Shown: piece by piece, positions 8,047-16,390 of the stretch
Layout: each line of letters opens with the position of its first letter
Position numbering within the stretch: the stretch's first letter is position 1
Source: Bacillota bacterium
Lineage (GTDB): Bacteria > Bacillota > UBA4882 > UBA8346
Assembly: GCA_023400055.1 (NCBI GenBank)
Contig: JAEXFN010000008.1
Location: 1-64,000 of the forward strand
Direction of reading: 5' to 3'
DNA: 64,000 bases
The notes under the pieces: generated by a model
Told to the model about the DNA's origin: nothing
Seen by the model: only the letters and a program-made list of their open reading frames with translations
Databases searched by the model: none
Made by a program: the position numbers and the translations under genes

Positions 8047-9191
8047 AATTTGATGTGGGTATCGCGGGCATCGCCAAATACCGCGAAGAGGTGACCGGAG
8101 ACACTCCCGAAGTCATCCGCAGCAAAGACGCGCTTACCGTCATCCTCTCCGACGGCCTGGGAAGCGGCATTAAGGCCAGCATTCTTTCGATCCTGACGGT
8201 CAAGATCGCCGCGGGATTGCTGCGCCGCAACATCGGTCTGGAGCAGGTCTTTGCGACCATCGCCGATACGCTGCCGACCTGCAAGGTCCGGAATCTGGCC
8301 TATGCCACCCTGACCATTCTCAAGATCATGGACAACGGCGCGGCCCATCTGATCGAATACGACAATCCCGGCTTGATCCTGCTGAATCAGGGCCAGCTGA
8401 AACCGATCGAGCGCCGCCAGCGCAACATCGCCGGGAAAACGGTCCATGAAGCATTTTTTGAGGTGGGAGTCGGGGACCTGCTGCTGTTAAACAGCGACGG
8501 CGTGATCAACGCCGGGGTGGGCGGAATGTTCAAGCTGGGGCTGGGCCCGGCCGGACTGGTCGACAATCTGAGGCAGAGAGCGCTTTTGACTGCCGAAGCG
8601 GAGGAGATCGCCGCCAAAATCGCCGAACTGGCCGAGTGTTGCTACCTGTGCCAGCCGTGCGATGATTCGACCGCCATTGTGGTCCGGGCGCGCCGCCAAC
8701 GAAACGCGGTGGTCTTCACCGGCCCGCCCCAATCCCAGGAACAGGATCCCCGCATCGTCGACCGGCTCTTGGAATTCAAGGACGGGCAGAAGATCATCTG
8801 CGGCGGGGCTTCCGGCAACCTGGTGGCCCGGCTGACCGGAAAGAGCATTAAGACCGATCTGCATTACGAAGACCCCAGCGTGCCGCCGATCGCGACCATC
8901 GAAGGGATCGATCTGGTCACCGAAGGCGTGCTCACGCTGAACAAATGCCTGGAGAAACTGCTGGAGTATCAGGCCGGGAAGGCCGTCCCCGGCGGGGCGG
9001 ATGGCGCGACGCTGCTGTCGAAGGCGTTACTGAAGGCCGATCAGATTGCCTTCCTGGTCGGGACGGCCTTCAATCCGGCTCATGAAGAGATCATGCGTTC
9101 CTTGCAGCTCAAAACGCGAACCGAAGCGGTCAAGCAGATCGAGGAGATCCTGGCCGGGATGGGAAAAGAGATCTCCCTGGAATTATTCTAG
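8043..9191 (+). CDS. SpoIIE-type PP2C protein phosphatase
   Basis: A 382-residue Ser/Thr phosphatase. Residues 1-230 form the SpoIIE/PP2C fold with metal-site motifs LSDGLGSG (about 37), NSDGVINAG (about 155) and CDDSTAIVV (about 215). Residues 235-382 form an extra C-terminal domain that I do not recognise, with a GGASGN loop near 260. It overlaps the hydrogenase stop codon (ATGA). The inferred role is the output of the sensory hydrogenase, dephosphorylating an unknown protein in response to H2 or redox state. No partner kinase or anti-anti-sigma factor is encoded nearby. Confidence 0.88.
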   Translation: MKFDVGIAGIAKYREEVTGDTPEVIRSKDALTVILSDGLGSGIKASILSILTVKIAAGLLRRNIGLEQVFATIADTLPTCKVRNLAYATLTILKIMDNGAAHLIEYDNPGLILLNQGQLKPIERRQRNIAGKTVHEAFFEVGVGDLLLLNSDGVINAGVGGMFKLGLGPAGLVDNLRQRALLTAEAEEIAAKIAELAECCYLCQPCDDSTAIVVRARRQRNAVVFTGPPQSQEQDPRIVDRLLEFKDGQKIICGGASGNLVARLTGKSIKTDLHYEDPSVPPIATIEGIDLVTEGVLTLNKCLEKLLEYQAGKAVPGGADGATLLSKALLKADQIAFLVGTAFNPAHEEIMRSLQLKTRTEAVKQIEEILAGMGKEISLELF

Positions 9192-9232
9192 GGGGAGCGC
9201 TCTCAAAGCTATGAATCAAGCGAGCGCTTCTG
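9192..9232 (+). other. Short spacer before the 21-bp array
   Basis: GGGGGAGCGCTCTCAAAGC followed by CAAGCGAGCGCTTC can form a weak hairpin (GAGCGCT / AGCGCTT). There is no T-run. Nothing else is seen. Confidence 0.3.
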
Positions 9233-9506
9233 CGAACGACCGGATGAGCTTCTTCGGTAACTGAATGAAGATATTCAGTGACGGAATGAGTTCATTCCGT
9301 AACAAAATGAACATGTTTAGTTATTGAATGAACGTTTTCCATAACTGAATGTCTATGTTCAGTAACCGAATAATCAATTTCAGTAACTGAATGAGCATCT
9401 TCAGTAATTGAACGAGCAATTTCAGTAACGAAATGAGCATGTTCGGTAACCGAATGAGATGCTTCAGTAACCCAATGAACGTCTTTAATGACCGGATGTG
9501 AATCGT
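9233..9506. repeat. Intergenic 21-bp-phased repeat array 1
   Basis: About 12-13 consecutive units of exactly 21 bases, in phase from 9254. The consensus is TCAGTAACTGA followed by ATGAGCATNT. The first 11 bases form a palindrome (TCAGT-A-ACTGA). Units differ at many positions but keep their length. No unique spacers are present, so it is not a CRISPR. The array separates the phosphatase gene from the second hydrogenase unit. Array 5 at 63121 has the same consensus. Confidence 0.9.
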
Positions 9507-9659
9507 TTTTCATGACCGAAACGAAACGGCCGAAAGCGTGAGTTCGGCAGCCGATTGAGGAGCTTGGCGATGCTGGCAAACTCCGTCGTTGCGGAGCCCG
9601 GAATATTTGCCGGATTGCAACGCGGATGCTGGGCATCGCCATCCGAGGAGTGTGAAAAG

Positions 9660-9953
9660 ATGGCACCGAAAATTGCGGTGGAAATTTGTGTCGGCACGTC
9701 CTGTTGCCTGATGGGAGGGGCGCAGATTATCGAATGCCTGGAGAACTTGGCTGAACCGTTGAAAAGCCAACTCAGCATCAGCTATGTGTCCTGCTACAAT
9801 CGATGTACTCAGGGGCCGCAGGTCCGGGTGGGCGGGGTCATGCTGTGCCGGACGACTCCCGACGCGGTGTTGCAGACCATCGCGGAACAGCTGGAAAACG
9901 GGGAAAGGGGTGGCGATGATGGCCGAGAAATTGTCGGAGATCACCAAGATTAA
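9660..9953 (+). CDS. Thioredoxin-like [2Fe-2S] ferredoxin
   Basis: A 97-residue paralogue of the protein at 6089, with cysteine pairs CVGTSC near residue 10 and CYNRC near 43. The ATG at 9660 is chosen because GAGGAGTG lies 8-15 bases upstream and the fold begins here; an in-frame ATG 35 codons earlier would add unrelated sequence. Its 3' end overlaps the next hydrogenase gene by 38 bases in another frame, so the two are probably translationally coupled. It is the likely electron partner of that hydrogenase. Confidence 0.83.
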   Translation: MAPKIAVEICVGTSCCLMGGAQIIECLENLAEPLKSQLSISYVSCYNRCTQGPQVRVGGVMLCRTTPDAVLQTIAEQLENGERGGDDGREIVGDHQD

Positions 9954-11412
9954 ACGGAAAATGTTGACCGAGCTGGCCGCGCTCGCCTTTCAAAACCGAT
10001 TGCTTTCAGCGATCGATGATCTGCCCAAAAAATTGACCCAGGAGGGTTTGACCCATTACCGTTGTTGCGAATACAAAGAACGGGCCATTTTGACGGAACG
10101 GATCAAGCTGGCGCTCGGCGCCCAGCCGGCAATGGTCAGGGATCAACGGCTTTCCGCGGTGGCGCGGCAGGCGCTGGCCGCGCCGCTGGCCGCGCCGCTG
10201 GACGCGGCGGCGGACGGCCCGGCGATCGCGGTGATCGCGGAATCCTGCGATCGCTGCCCGATCGAGAAGATAGTGGTCACCAACGCGTGCCGCAATTGCG
10301 TCGCCCATCACTGCTTGAATTCCTGCCCCAAAAACGCTATTGAAATCGTAGCCAATCGGGCTTATATTAATAAAGAACGTTGCGTGGAATGCGGAATCTG
10401 CGTCAAGTCGTGCCGTTTCGGCGCTATTTTGGAACTGGAGCGGCCGTGCAGCCGGGCTTGCGCGTTGGACGCCATCGTGCCGGGGGAAAGCAGCACGGCC
10501 CGGATCAATTATGAAAAATGCGTCGGATGCGGCGCTTGCACCGTGGCCTGCCCGTTCGGAGCCATCGCGGCGCGCTCGGATCTCTTGAAAGTGATCCGCA
10601 TGCTGCAGGACCGGGAACCCGTGACCGCCATCGTGGCGCCGTCGTTTATTGGCCAGTTCGGGCCGTTGGTGGAATGGAGCGCCTTGCAGTCCGGCCTGAC
10701 CAAACTGGGCTTCGCCAGGACGGTTTCGGTCGCCCGCGGCGCGGCGAGCGTAGCGGCGGACGAAGGGGCGGAAGTCCTTCATAAACTGCGGACCGGCGCC
10801 GGTTTCGTCATGAATTCCTGTTGCCCTTCCTTCAAGAAATTGGTGGCATCGCAATTTCCAGCCCTTGCCGGCAAGGTGTCCGACGTTGAGTCGCCGATGC
10901 TGCGAACGGCCCGTCTCGTGCGGGAAGAAAGCGGCTCGGCCGCGATGAAATGCGTGTTTATCGGGCCGTGCCTTGCCAAGAAGGAGGAAGCGGCCCGGGA
11001 GGGCCGGGGCGTCATCGCGGCGGTGCTGACCTTTGAAGAGCTGGCGGTGCTGCTGGTCGCCGCGGGGATTAATCTCGCCGAATTCAGCCGGGAATCGACC
11101 CAGCCGGAGAGTCTTCCGGCCGACGGCATGAATTTCTGCGCCGCCGGCGGAGTCGGCAATGCCATCAAGGCCGAGATTTCCCGGCAGGACGAAGCCGAAG
11201 CGGAGCAATTCCGGGTGCGGTCCGCCGCCGGGGTCGCCGAATGCATCGGGCTGTTGCGGCAGGCGGCCCAAAACGGCCCGGACGCCGAATTCGTCGAAGG
11301 AATGGGTTGCGCCGGGGGTTGCCTGGGGGGACCGGGGACGTTGGTCGAGGCGAAAGCGGCCGGCCGGGCTTTGGCGCGTTTCCTGGCGAAAAACAAGCTT
11401 ATCATCCCGTGA
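9916..11412 (+). CDS. [FeFe] hydrogenase, group B-like
   Basis: A 498-residue iron-only hydrogenase. An N-terminal helical region with RCCEYKERAI is followed by a Cys-rich ferredoxin-like region from about 100 to 220 (CRNCVAHHCLNSC, CVECGICVKSC, CSRAC, CVGCGACTVAC). The H-cluster domain has NSCCPSF near 300, GPCLAKKEE near 352 and MGCAGGCLGGPG near 465. The three motifs carry the cysteines expected to hold the catalytic cluster. It has no PAS domain, so it is more likely catalytic than sensory, evolving or consuming H2 with ferredoxin. The start is the first ATG of an ATGATG pair, with AAAGGGG 6 bases upstream. Rex follows 120 bases downstream. Confidence 0.88.
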   Translation: MMAEKLSEITKIKRKMLTELAALAFQNRLLSAIDDLPKKLTQEGLTHYRCCEYKERAILTERIKLALGAQPAMVRDQRLSAVARQALAAPLAAPLDAAADGPAIAVIAESCDRCPIEKIVVTNACRNCVAHHCLNSCPKNAIEIVANRAYINKERCVECGICVKSCRFGAILELERPCSRACALDAIVPGESSTARINYEKCVGCGACTVACPFGAIAARSDLLKVIRMLQDREPVTAIVAPSFIGQFGPLVEWSALQSGLTKLGFARTVSVARGAASVAADEGAEVLHKLRTGAGFVMNSCCPSFKKLVASQFPALAGKVSDVESPMLRTARLVREESGSAAMKCVFIGPCLAKKEEAAREGRGVIAAVLTFEELAVLLVAAGINLAEFSRESTQPESLPADGMNFCAAGGVGNAIKAEISRQDEAEAEQFRVRSAAGVAECIGLLRQAAQNGPDAEFVEGMGCAGGCLGGPGTLVEAKAAGRALARFLAKNKLIIP

Positions 11413-11531
11413 ATTCGGGGTTACATTATAAGTGCGAAATTTTCCGAATGCCGCAAGTCATCCGTTCGGACCATCGGGCGCGGCCGGGGCCGCCAAACCG
11501 AGAACATTGCCGGAATCAAGGGGGCGATTTG

Positions 11532-12209
11532 ATGGATTTTAAGTCTAACGGCCATAATAAAAACGCAATCGACGGAGTTCCTTACGCCACCGTAAAACGG
11601 TTGCCCTTTTACCATCGTTTTTTAACGGACCTCTCCAAAAAAGAGGTGGAACGGGTTTCCTCCCGGGAATTGGCCGCCAAAATGGGGATCAATCCTTCGC
11701 AGCTGCGGCAGGATCTCTGTTATTTCGGTTCCTTCGGACAGCAAGGATACGGTTACCGTGTGAATGACCTGCTGCGGGAGGTCAACCGGATCCTGGGCCT
11801 CAACGAGGAGATAAAAATGGTGCTGGTCGGCGGCGGACATCTTGGAACCGCGCTGGCCAACTACGACAATTTCAGCCGCCGCGGTTTCCTCATCAAGGCG
11901 ATCTTCGATAAAAACCCGGAGGTCATCGGCGAATACATCAAAGGGATACCCGTTTTGGACGTCAAGGAGATCCAGGAATACCTGCGGGTGGATCCGGTGG
12001 AAATCGGGATCATCACCACGCCCGCCGAGGTAGCTCAGGAAACCGCCGATCGGCTGGTGCAGGGAGGAATCAAGGCGATTTGGAACTTCGCCCCGGTTAG
12101 CCTCAAGGTTCCCGACGAAGTGCTGCTGGAGAACATGCATATCAGCGAAAGCCTGTTGCTGCTCTCGTATAAATTGCGTCAAAAGCGGAATCAACCCGGA
12201 TCGACTTAA
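11532..12209 (+). CDS. rex: Redox-sensing transcriptional repressor Rex
   Basis: A 225-residue Rex protein: N-terminal winged helix (residues 12-80; LPFYHRFL, SSRELAAKMGINPSQLRQDL, FGSFGQQGYGY) and a C-terminal Rossmann domain with VLVGGGHLGTALANY near 97-111 for NAD(H) binding. Rex represses fermentation genes at high NAD+/NADH and is released by NADH. The ATG at 11532 has AGGGGG 8 bases upstream; the frame is open far upstream without meaning. It lies between the hydrogenase genes and adhE, the genes it would be expected to control, and near the four 41-bp operators. No operator copy lies directly before rex itself. Confidence 0.95.
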   Translation: MDFKSNGHNKNAIDGVPYATVKRLPFYHRFLTDLSKKEVERVSSRELAAKMGINPSQLRQDLCYFGSFGQQGYGYRVNDLLREVNRILGLNEEIKMVLVGGGHLGTALANYDNFSRRGFLIKAIFDKNPEVIGEYIKGIPVLDVKEIQEYLRVDPVEIGIITTPAEVAQETADRLVQGGIKAIWNFAPVSLKVPDEVLLENMHISESLLLLSYKLRQKRNQPGST

Positions 12210-12350
12210 AAACCAAGCCAATATCCTTTGAACCGAAAATTGCTGGCCAAAAGTTTTTTAAACGGCCTTGATCCCGTGTCTTTGAGGTTTTAAAATTTAA
12301 TGATGTTAACATTGAGATCATGTGTCATTCGGGAAGGAATAGGATTCGTT

Positions 12351-12377
12351 AAGGCCACTCGTTTACGGGTGGCCTTG
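12351..12377. terminator. Hairpin between convergent rex and PAS gene
   Basis: AAGGCCAC and GTGGCCTT form an 8-bp stem with a 10-base loop between two convergent genes. T-runs are weak on both strands, so termination is plausible but not certain. Confidence 0.5.
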
Positions 12378-12448
12378 AAGTTTAGGGGGTTCAAATTTTC
12401 CTTATTCTCAGGTAAAATAGACCTAAATATATGTTCAGGCGGATCACG

Positions 12449-12874
12449 TCAGGCAATGTTGAAAATTGGAGCCGGCGCTCCTTTTTTTAATGTTTCATCC
12501 CGGTCTTCCGCGCTGACGTTGTGGGTACACTCCATACAGCCGAGATATTTTCCGGCAAAATCCCGCAGGGCATAAAACTCGATCAGGACTTTTTGTTTCT
12601 TGCCATGATCCTCCGGCTTCAGATCAAACCATAAATGGGCTCGGTTGCATGTTCCCGCTTTCATTTGCTGGATGATCGCCTCGGCTTTCGGCAGGACTTC
12701 ATCGGGTTCATAATACCGGAAGTTAATATTCATCGCTGTCAGCGGCCGTTTGAATAAGCGGGTTTCATGTTTGTTCCAGCCAACGATCTCGTCGTTCGCA
12801 TCGATGATGCTGATTTCCAAAGGCAATGTTTCGTACATCAAGCGGACGATCTGCTCGCTCATCCCGTCAATCAT
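12449..12874 (-). CDS. PAS-domain protein (DUF438-type PAS)
   Basis: A 141-residue protein that is almost entirely one PAS domain (PLEISIIDANDEIVGWN near residue 18; IEFYALRDFAGKYLGCMECT near 105). It resembles the C-terminal PAS domain of DUF438 proteins, without their hemerythrin-like part. It has two cysteines near the C-terminal strand and no output domain. The ATG at 12874 has GGGAGGG 6-7 bases upstream; an ATG 22 codons earlier falls inside the operator. It is divergent from adhE and carries its own copy of the 41-bp operator, so it is probably co-regulated with the ethanol genes and may sense a small ligand, haem or redox state. Function unknown. Confidence 0.78.
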   Translation of the reverse strand: MIDGMSEQIVRLMYETLPLEISIIDANDEIVGWNKHETRLFKRPLTAMNINFRYYEPDEVLPKAEAIIQQMKAGTCNRAHLWFDLKPEDHGKKQKVLIEFYALRDFAGKYLGCMECTHNVSAEDRDETLKKGAPAPIFNIA

Positions 12875-12921
12875 CAAAATTCCCTCCCACGCTAATTGTA
12901 AGATCGTTTTTAGTTTAAACT

Positions 12922-12962
12922 TTGCAATTAATAATAACAATGTTTGTTAGTTTAATTGCAAA
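12922..12962. promoter_or_regulatory. 41-bp double-dyad operator, copy C (PAS gene)
   Basis: TTGCAATTAATAATAACAA (12922-12940), 3 bases, then TTGTTAGTTTAATTGCAA(A) (12944-12962). The outer arms TTGCAATTAA and TTAATTGCAA are perfect inverted copies. On the minus strand TTGTTA (12940-12935) lies 17 bases before TAAACT, a possible promoter for the PAS gene, as in the adh copy. Confidence 0.75.
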
Positions 12963-13109
12963 TGTTTGGGACTGAAACGCCATCTTCGATTGTTAAAAAG
13001 CATTTTGGATAGTCGATGGGAGACCGCGTATTTCTCTTTTGGGCCATTTAAATTGGACCGGCTCGTCGATTCGGTGATTTTTTCCCGGCCTGCGGGACAA
13101 AACCAGGAT

Positions 13110-13138
13110 TTGACGGATTTCAATTTGTAAGTTATAAT
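13110..13138 (+). promoter_or_regulatory. Sigma-A promoter of adhE
   Basis: TTGACG (13110-13115), 17 bases, TATAAT (13133-13138). The -10 box lies inside operator copy D, so a bound regulator would block RNA polymerase. The leader from here to the adhE start is about 110 bases. Confidence 0.8.
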
Positions 13139-13165
13139 AACAATGATTGTTAGTATTAATAACAA
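13125..13165. promoter_or_regulatory. 41-bp double-dyad operator, copy D (adhE)
   Basis: TTGTAAGTTATAATAACAA (13125-13143), 3 bases, TTGTTAGTATTAATAACAA (13147-13165): the fourth copy of the 19-3-19 layout and the one that overlaps the clearest promoter. Confidence 0.8.
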
Positions 13166-13256
13166 TTATTCGCTTCGAAAGTTTACCTAACGTTTTCAAG
13201 TAAATAAAGAATAGCTTCGAAGGATCCGTGAAGAATAATTTGAGGAGGCTGAAACA

Positions 13257-15953
13257 ATGGAAAACAACCGACCTGATGCTGTAAAAATTGCCAAGGCGAC
13301 TATCGTCGGCAAAGAGAAAGATAGTGAAAAAGGGAAAGACCTTGAATCCGTTCAAGCGGTTATCGATGATTTGGTGGAGAAAGCCGGGCGGGCTCAAGTC
13401 AAGTTCATGGAGTTCAATCAGGCCAAGATCGACGCCATTGTCAAAGCGATGACCATGGCCGGAATCGAAAAGCACATGGAACTGGCCCGGATGGCGCATG
13501 AAGAGACCGATATGGGTGTCTACGAAGATAAAGTCACCAAGAATTTATTTGCTACCGAATATGTCTACCATGATATCAAAAATGACAAGACGGTCGGAAT
13601 TATCGAAGAAAACCCCGAGGAAGGGTATGTTAAGATCGCCGAGCCGATCGGGATCATCGCCGGAGTGACTCCGGTGACCAACCCGACTTCGACGACGATG
13701 TTCAAGTGCCTGATCGCTATGAAAACCCGCAATCCGATTATTTTCAGTTTTCATCCCAAGTCGATCCATTCCAGTATCGCGGCGGCCCGGACGATGCGCG
13801 ATGCGGCGATCGCCGCCGGCGCTCCCGAGCATTGCATCGCCTGGATCGAAAAGCCTTCGTTGGAAGCGACCAATCTGTTGATGAAGCATCCGGGCATCAG
13901 CATGATTTTGGCCACCGGCGGCTCGGGAATGGTCGAAGCCGCCTATTCCAGCGGCAAACCGGCCCTGGGCGTGGGACCCGGCAACGTCCCTTGCTATATC
14001 GAAAAAACGGCCAATCTGCGCCGGGCCGTTTCCGACGTGATCCTCAGCAAAACCTTTGACAACGGCGTGATCTGCGCTTCCGAACAAGCGTTAATCATCG
14101 ACCGCGAGGTCGCCGCCGAAGTGAAACGGATTATGACCGAATACGGTTGCTATTTCTTGAAGCCGGAAGAGATTGCCGCCCTTTCCAAAGTGGCCATCGA
14201 TGAGAAGCGGGGCAGCATGAGCCCGGACGTGGTCGGTCAACCGGCGGCCAAGATTGCCGCGATGGCCGGTATCAAGGTCGATCCGGATACCAAGATTCTC
14301 ATAGCGGAGTTAGAGGGAGTCGGACCGCAATATCCATTGTCCAGGGAAAAACTCAGCCCTATCCTGGCTTGTTATGTAGTCGCCGATTATCAGGAAGGCA
14401 TCCGGCGCTGCCAGGAGATGACCGAATTCGGCGGTCTGGGCCATTCGGCGGTAATCCATTCGACCAATCAGGCGGTGATCGACGAGTTTGCCGCCAAGGT
14501 CCGGACCGGCCGGCTCTTGGTCAATTCACCTTCATCGCAAGGAGCCATCGGCGATTTGTACAACAGCAACACACCATCTTTGACACTGGGTTGCGGTTCC
14601 ATGGGCGGCAACTCCACGACCGACAACGTCAGCGTGTCGAATCTGATTAACGTCAAACGAGTAGCTCACCGCAAAGACCGGATGAAATGGTTCAAGATTC
14701 CGCAGAAGGTTTATTTCGAATACGGCTCGCTGCAATATCTATCCAAGATGAAAGGCAAAAAGGCGTTCATTGTGACCGACCCGTTCATGGTCAAATTGGG
14801 CTTTGTCGATAAAGTGCTTTACCAACTGGAGAAGATCCCCATGGACTACCAGATCTTCTCGGACGTCGAGCCGGATCCGTCGGTCGAGACCGTCCATAAA
14901 GGCTGCGCCGAGATGAATAAGTTCAACCCGGATATCATCGTGGCGCTGGGCGGCGGGTCGGCCATCGACGCCGCCAAGGGAATGTGGCTCTTCTATGAAA
15001 ACCCGGAGATCGAGTTCGAATCGCTCCGTCAGAAGTTCGCCGACATCCGGAAACGGGCTTTCAAATTCCCGCAACTGGGCAAGAAGGCCACCTTTGTGGC
15101 CATTCCGACCACCTCGGGCACGGGTTCGGAGGTCACTGCGTTTGCCGTGATTACCGATAAAGTCAAGAACATCAAATACCCGCTGGCCGATTACGAGCTG
15201 ACGCCGGACATCGCTATTATCGACCCCGAGTTAGTGCTCAGTGTGCCGCAGTCGGTGACCGCCGATACCGGCATGGATGTATTGACCCACGCCATCGAGG
15301 CCTATGTCTCGGTAATGGCCTCGGACTATACCGATGCCTTGGCCGAGAAAGCCATCAAGACCGTCTTCGAATTCCTGCCGCGGGCTTACAAAGACGGCCA
15401 GGATAAGCTGGCGCGGGAGAAGATGCACAATGCCTCGTGCATGGCGGGCATGGCCTTTACCAACGCCTTCCTGGGCGTCAATCACAGCATGGCGCACATC
15501 TTGGGCGGCAAATTCCATATTCCGCACGGCCGGGCCAATGCGATACTCCTGCCGTACGTGATTAAGTACAATGCGCAACGTCCGACCAAGTTCCCGGCTT
15601 TCCCGCAGTATGAATATCCGCAAGCCGGCGAGCGATATGCGGCGATCGCCCGGCTGTTGGGCTTGCCGGCGGGGACCACCGAAGAAGGCGTCAACAGCTT
15701 GGTCCGGGCCATTCAGGGCCTGATGGATGAGTTGAATATCCCCAAGACGCTCAGCCAGACCGGGGTAAGCCATGAGGCCTTTGAGCGGGAGTTGCGGGAG
15801 ATGTCCGATATCGCCTTCAATGATCAATGCACCGGAACCAATCCCCGGATGCCGCTGGTCAAAGAGATCGAAGCCGTCTACCGTCAAGCGTTTGACGGCG
15901 ATGCGGCCAAATCGGGCGCGCCGAAAAAAGCCAAGGAGTTGGCCTTGGCTTAA
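13257..15953 (+). CDS. adhE: Bifunctional acetaldehyde-CoA / alcohol dehydrogenase AdhE
   Basis: An 898-residue AdhE. The N-terminal half (to about 440) is a CoA-acylating aldehyde dehydrogenase with its nucleophile in NGVICASEQ (Cys about 273). The C-terminal half (about 465-870) is an iron-dependent alcohol dehydrogenase with GGGSAIDAAKGMW, DVLTHAIEAYVS and MAHILGGKFHIPHGRAN. It converts acetyl-CoA to ethanol using two NADH. A GAGGAGG-like site (TTTGAGGAGGCTG) precedes the ATG. The length is normal for the family, with an Ala/Lys-rich tail. It is probably the main ethanol-forming enzyme; the second alcohol dehydrogenase at 4633 backs up its second step and shares the same operator. Confidence 0.97.
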   Translation: MENNRPDAVKIAKATIVGKEKDSEKGKDLESVQAVIDDLVEKAGRAQVKFMEFNQAKIDAIVKAMTMAGIEKHMELARMAHEETDMGVYEDKVTKNLFATEYVYHDIKNDKTVGIIEENPEEGYVKIAEPIGIIAGVTPVTNPTSTTMFKCLIAMKTRNPIIFSFHPKSIHSSIAAARTMRDAAIAAGAPEHCIAWIEKPSLEATNLLMKHPGISMILATGGSGMVEAAYSSGKPALGVGPGNVPCYIEKTANLRRAVSDVILSKTFDNGVICASEQALIIDREVAAEVKRIMTEYGCYFLKPEEIAALSKVAIDEKRGSMSPDVVGQPAAKIAAMAGIKVDPDTKILIAELEGVGPQYPLSREKLSPILACYVVADYQEGIRRCQEMTEFGGLGHSAVIHSTNQAVIDEFAAKVRTGRLLVNSPSSQGAIGDLYNSNTPSLTLGCGSMGGNSTTDNVSVSNLINVKRVAHRKDRMKWFKIPQKVYFEYGSLQYLSKMKGKKAFIVTDPFMVKLGFVDKVLYQLEKIPMDYQIFSDVEPDPSVETVHKGCAEMNKFNPDIIVALGGGSAIDAAKGMWLFYENPEIEFESLRQKFADIRKRAFKFPQLGKKATFVAIPTTSGTGSEVTAFAVITDKVKNIKYPLADYELTPDIAIIDPELVLSVPQSVTADTGMDVLTHAIEAYVSVMASDYTDALAEKAIKTVFEFLPRAYKDGQDKLAREKMHNASCMAGMAFTNAFLGVNHSMAHILGGKFHIPHGRANAILLPYVIKYNAQRPTKFPAFPQYEYPQAGERYAAIARLLGLPAGTTEEGVNSLVRAIQGLMDELNIPKTLSQTGVSHEAFERELREMSDIAFNDQCTGTNPRMPLVKEIEAVYRQAFDGDAAKSGAPKKAKELALA

Positions 15954-15965
15954 ATTCCTAGGGTG

Positions 15966-15998
15966 TTCCGCCCCCGATAACTTCGGGGGCGTTTTTTT
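15966..15998 (+). terminator. Terminator of adhE
   Basis: CGCCCCCGA / TCGGGGGCG stem followed by a run of eight T, 15 bases behind adhE. Confidence 0.92.
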
Positions 15999-16054
15999 TA
16001 GTACGCCCGGCAAGGGGTAAAGAACCGGGCGGTGAAAGACGGCTATGGGGAAGG

Positions 16055-16390
16055 CCGTGGGAACCGTTAACAAGGTTTGGGAAATTCCCCCGGCGGCTCG
16101 GTCCCGTTTCTCCAAACCGCGCTCTCGCTTCCGGGAACCGCAGAACAACTTCCCCGCGCTTTGGGGAAGTGGGGATGGCCTTTGGGAAAGCTTGCCTGAG
16201 GCTTGGGACGGCTCGCCCAACGTTTGGGAATGTCTTCCCAAGGCTTGGGCAAGCTTGCTCACGGCCCGGGAATGCTTTCCCAACCCTTGGGCATCCTTTC
16301 CCAACCTTTGGGACAGTTTTCCCAAACCTTGGGACAGTTTGCCCAAAGGCTGAGCATGTTTTCCCAAGGCGCGGGCGCGCCAGAAACCGC
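16055..16390. repeat. Intergenic 21-bp-phased repeat array 2
   Basis: Sixteen consecutive 21-base units without an indel. The best-conserved units read YTTGGGANNG followed by NTTTCCCAANS, so each carries an inverted repeat TTGGGA / TCCCAA. The units at both ends are strongly diverged but stay in phase. It lies between the adhE terminator and the AraC-type gene. The unit sequence is unrelated to arrays 1, 4 and 5; only the period and the internal dyad are shared. Confidence 0.9.

Noticed and set aside
9233..9506. The 21-bp arrays as CRISPR arrays
   Set aside because: The units are directly adjacent with no unique spacers, are too short, drift in sequence, and no cas genes are present.
9292..9666. 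124-codon minus-strand frame over array 1
   Set aside because: Same artefact of the 21-bp unit. It also runs into the start of the ferredoxin gene.
10006..11271. Long antisense frame opposite the group-B hydrogenase
   Set aside because: GC-rich coding DNA leaves open antisense frames; the sense frame has clear catalytic motifs.
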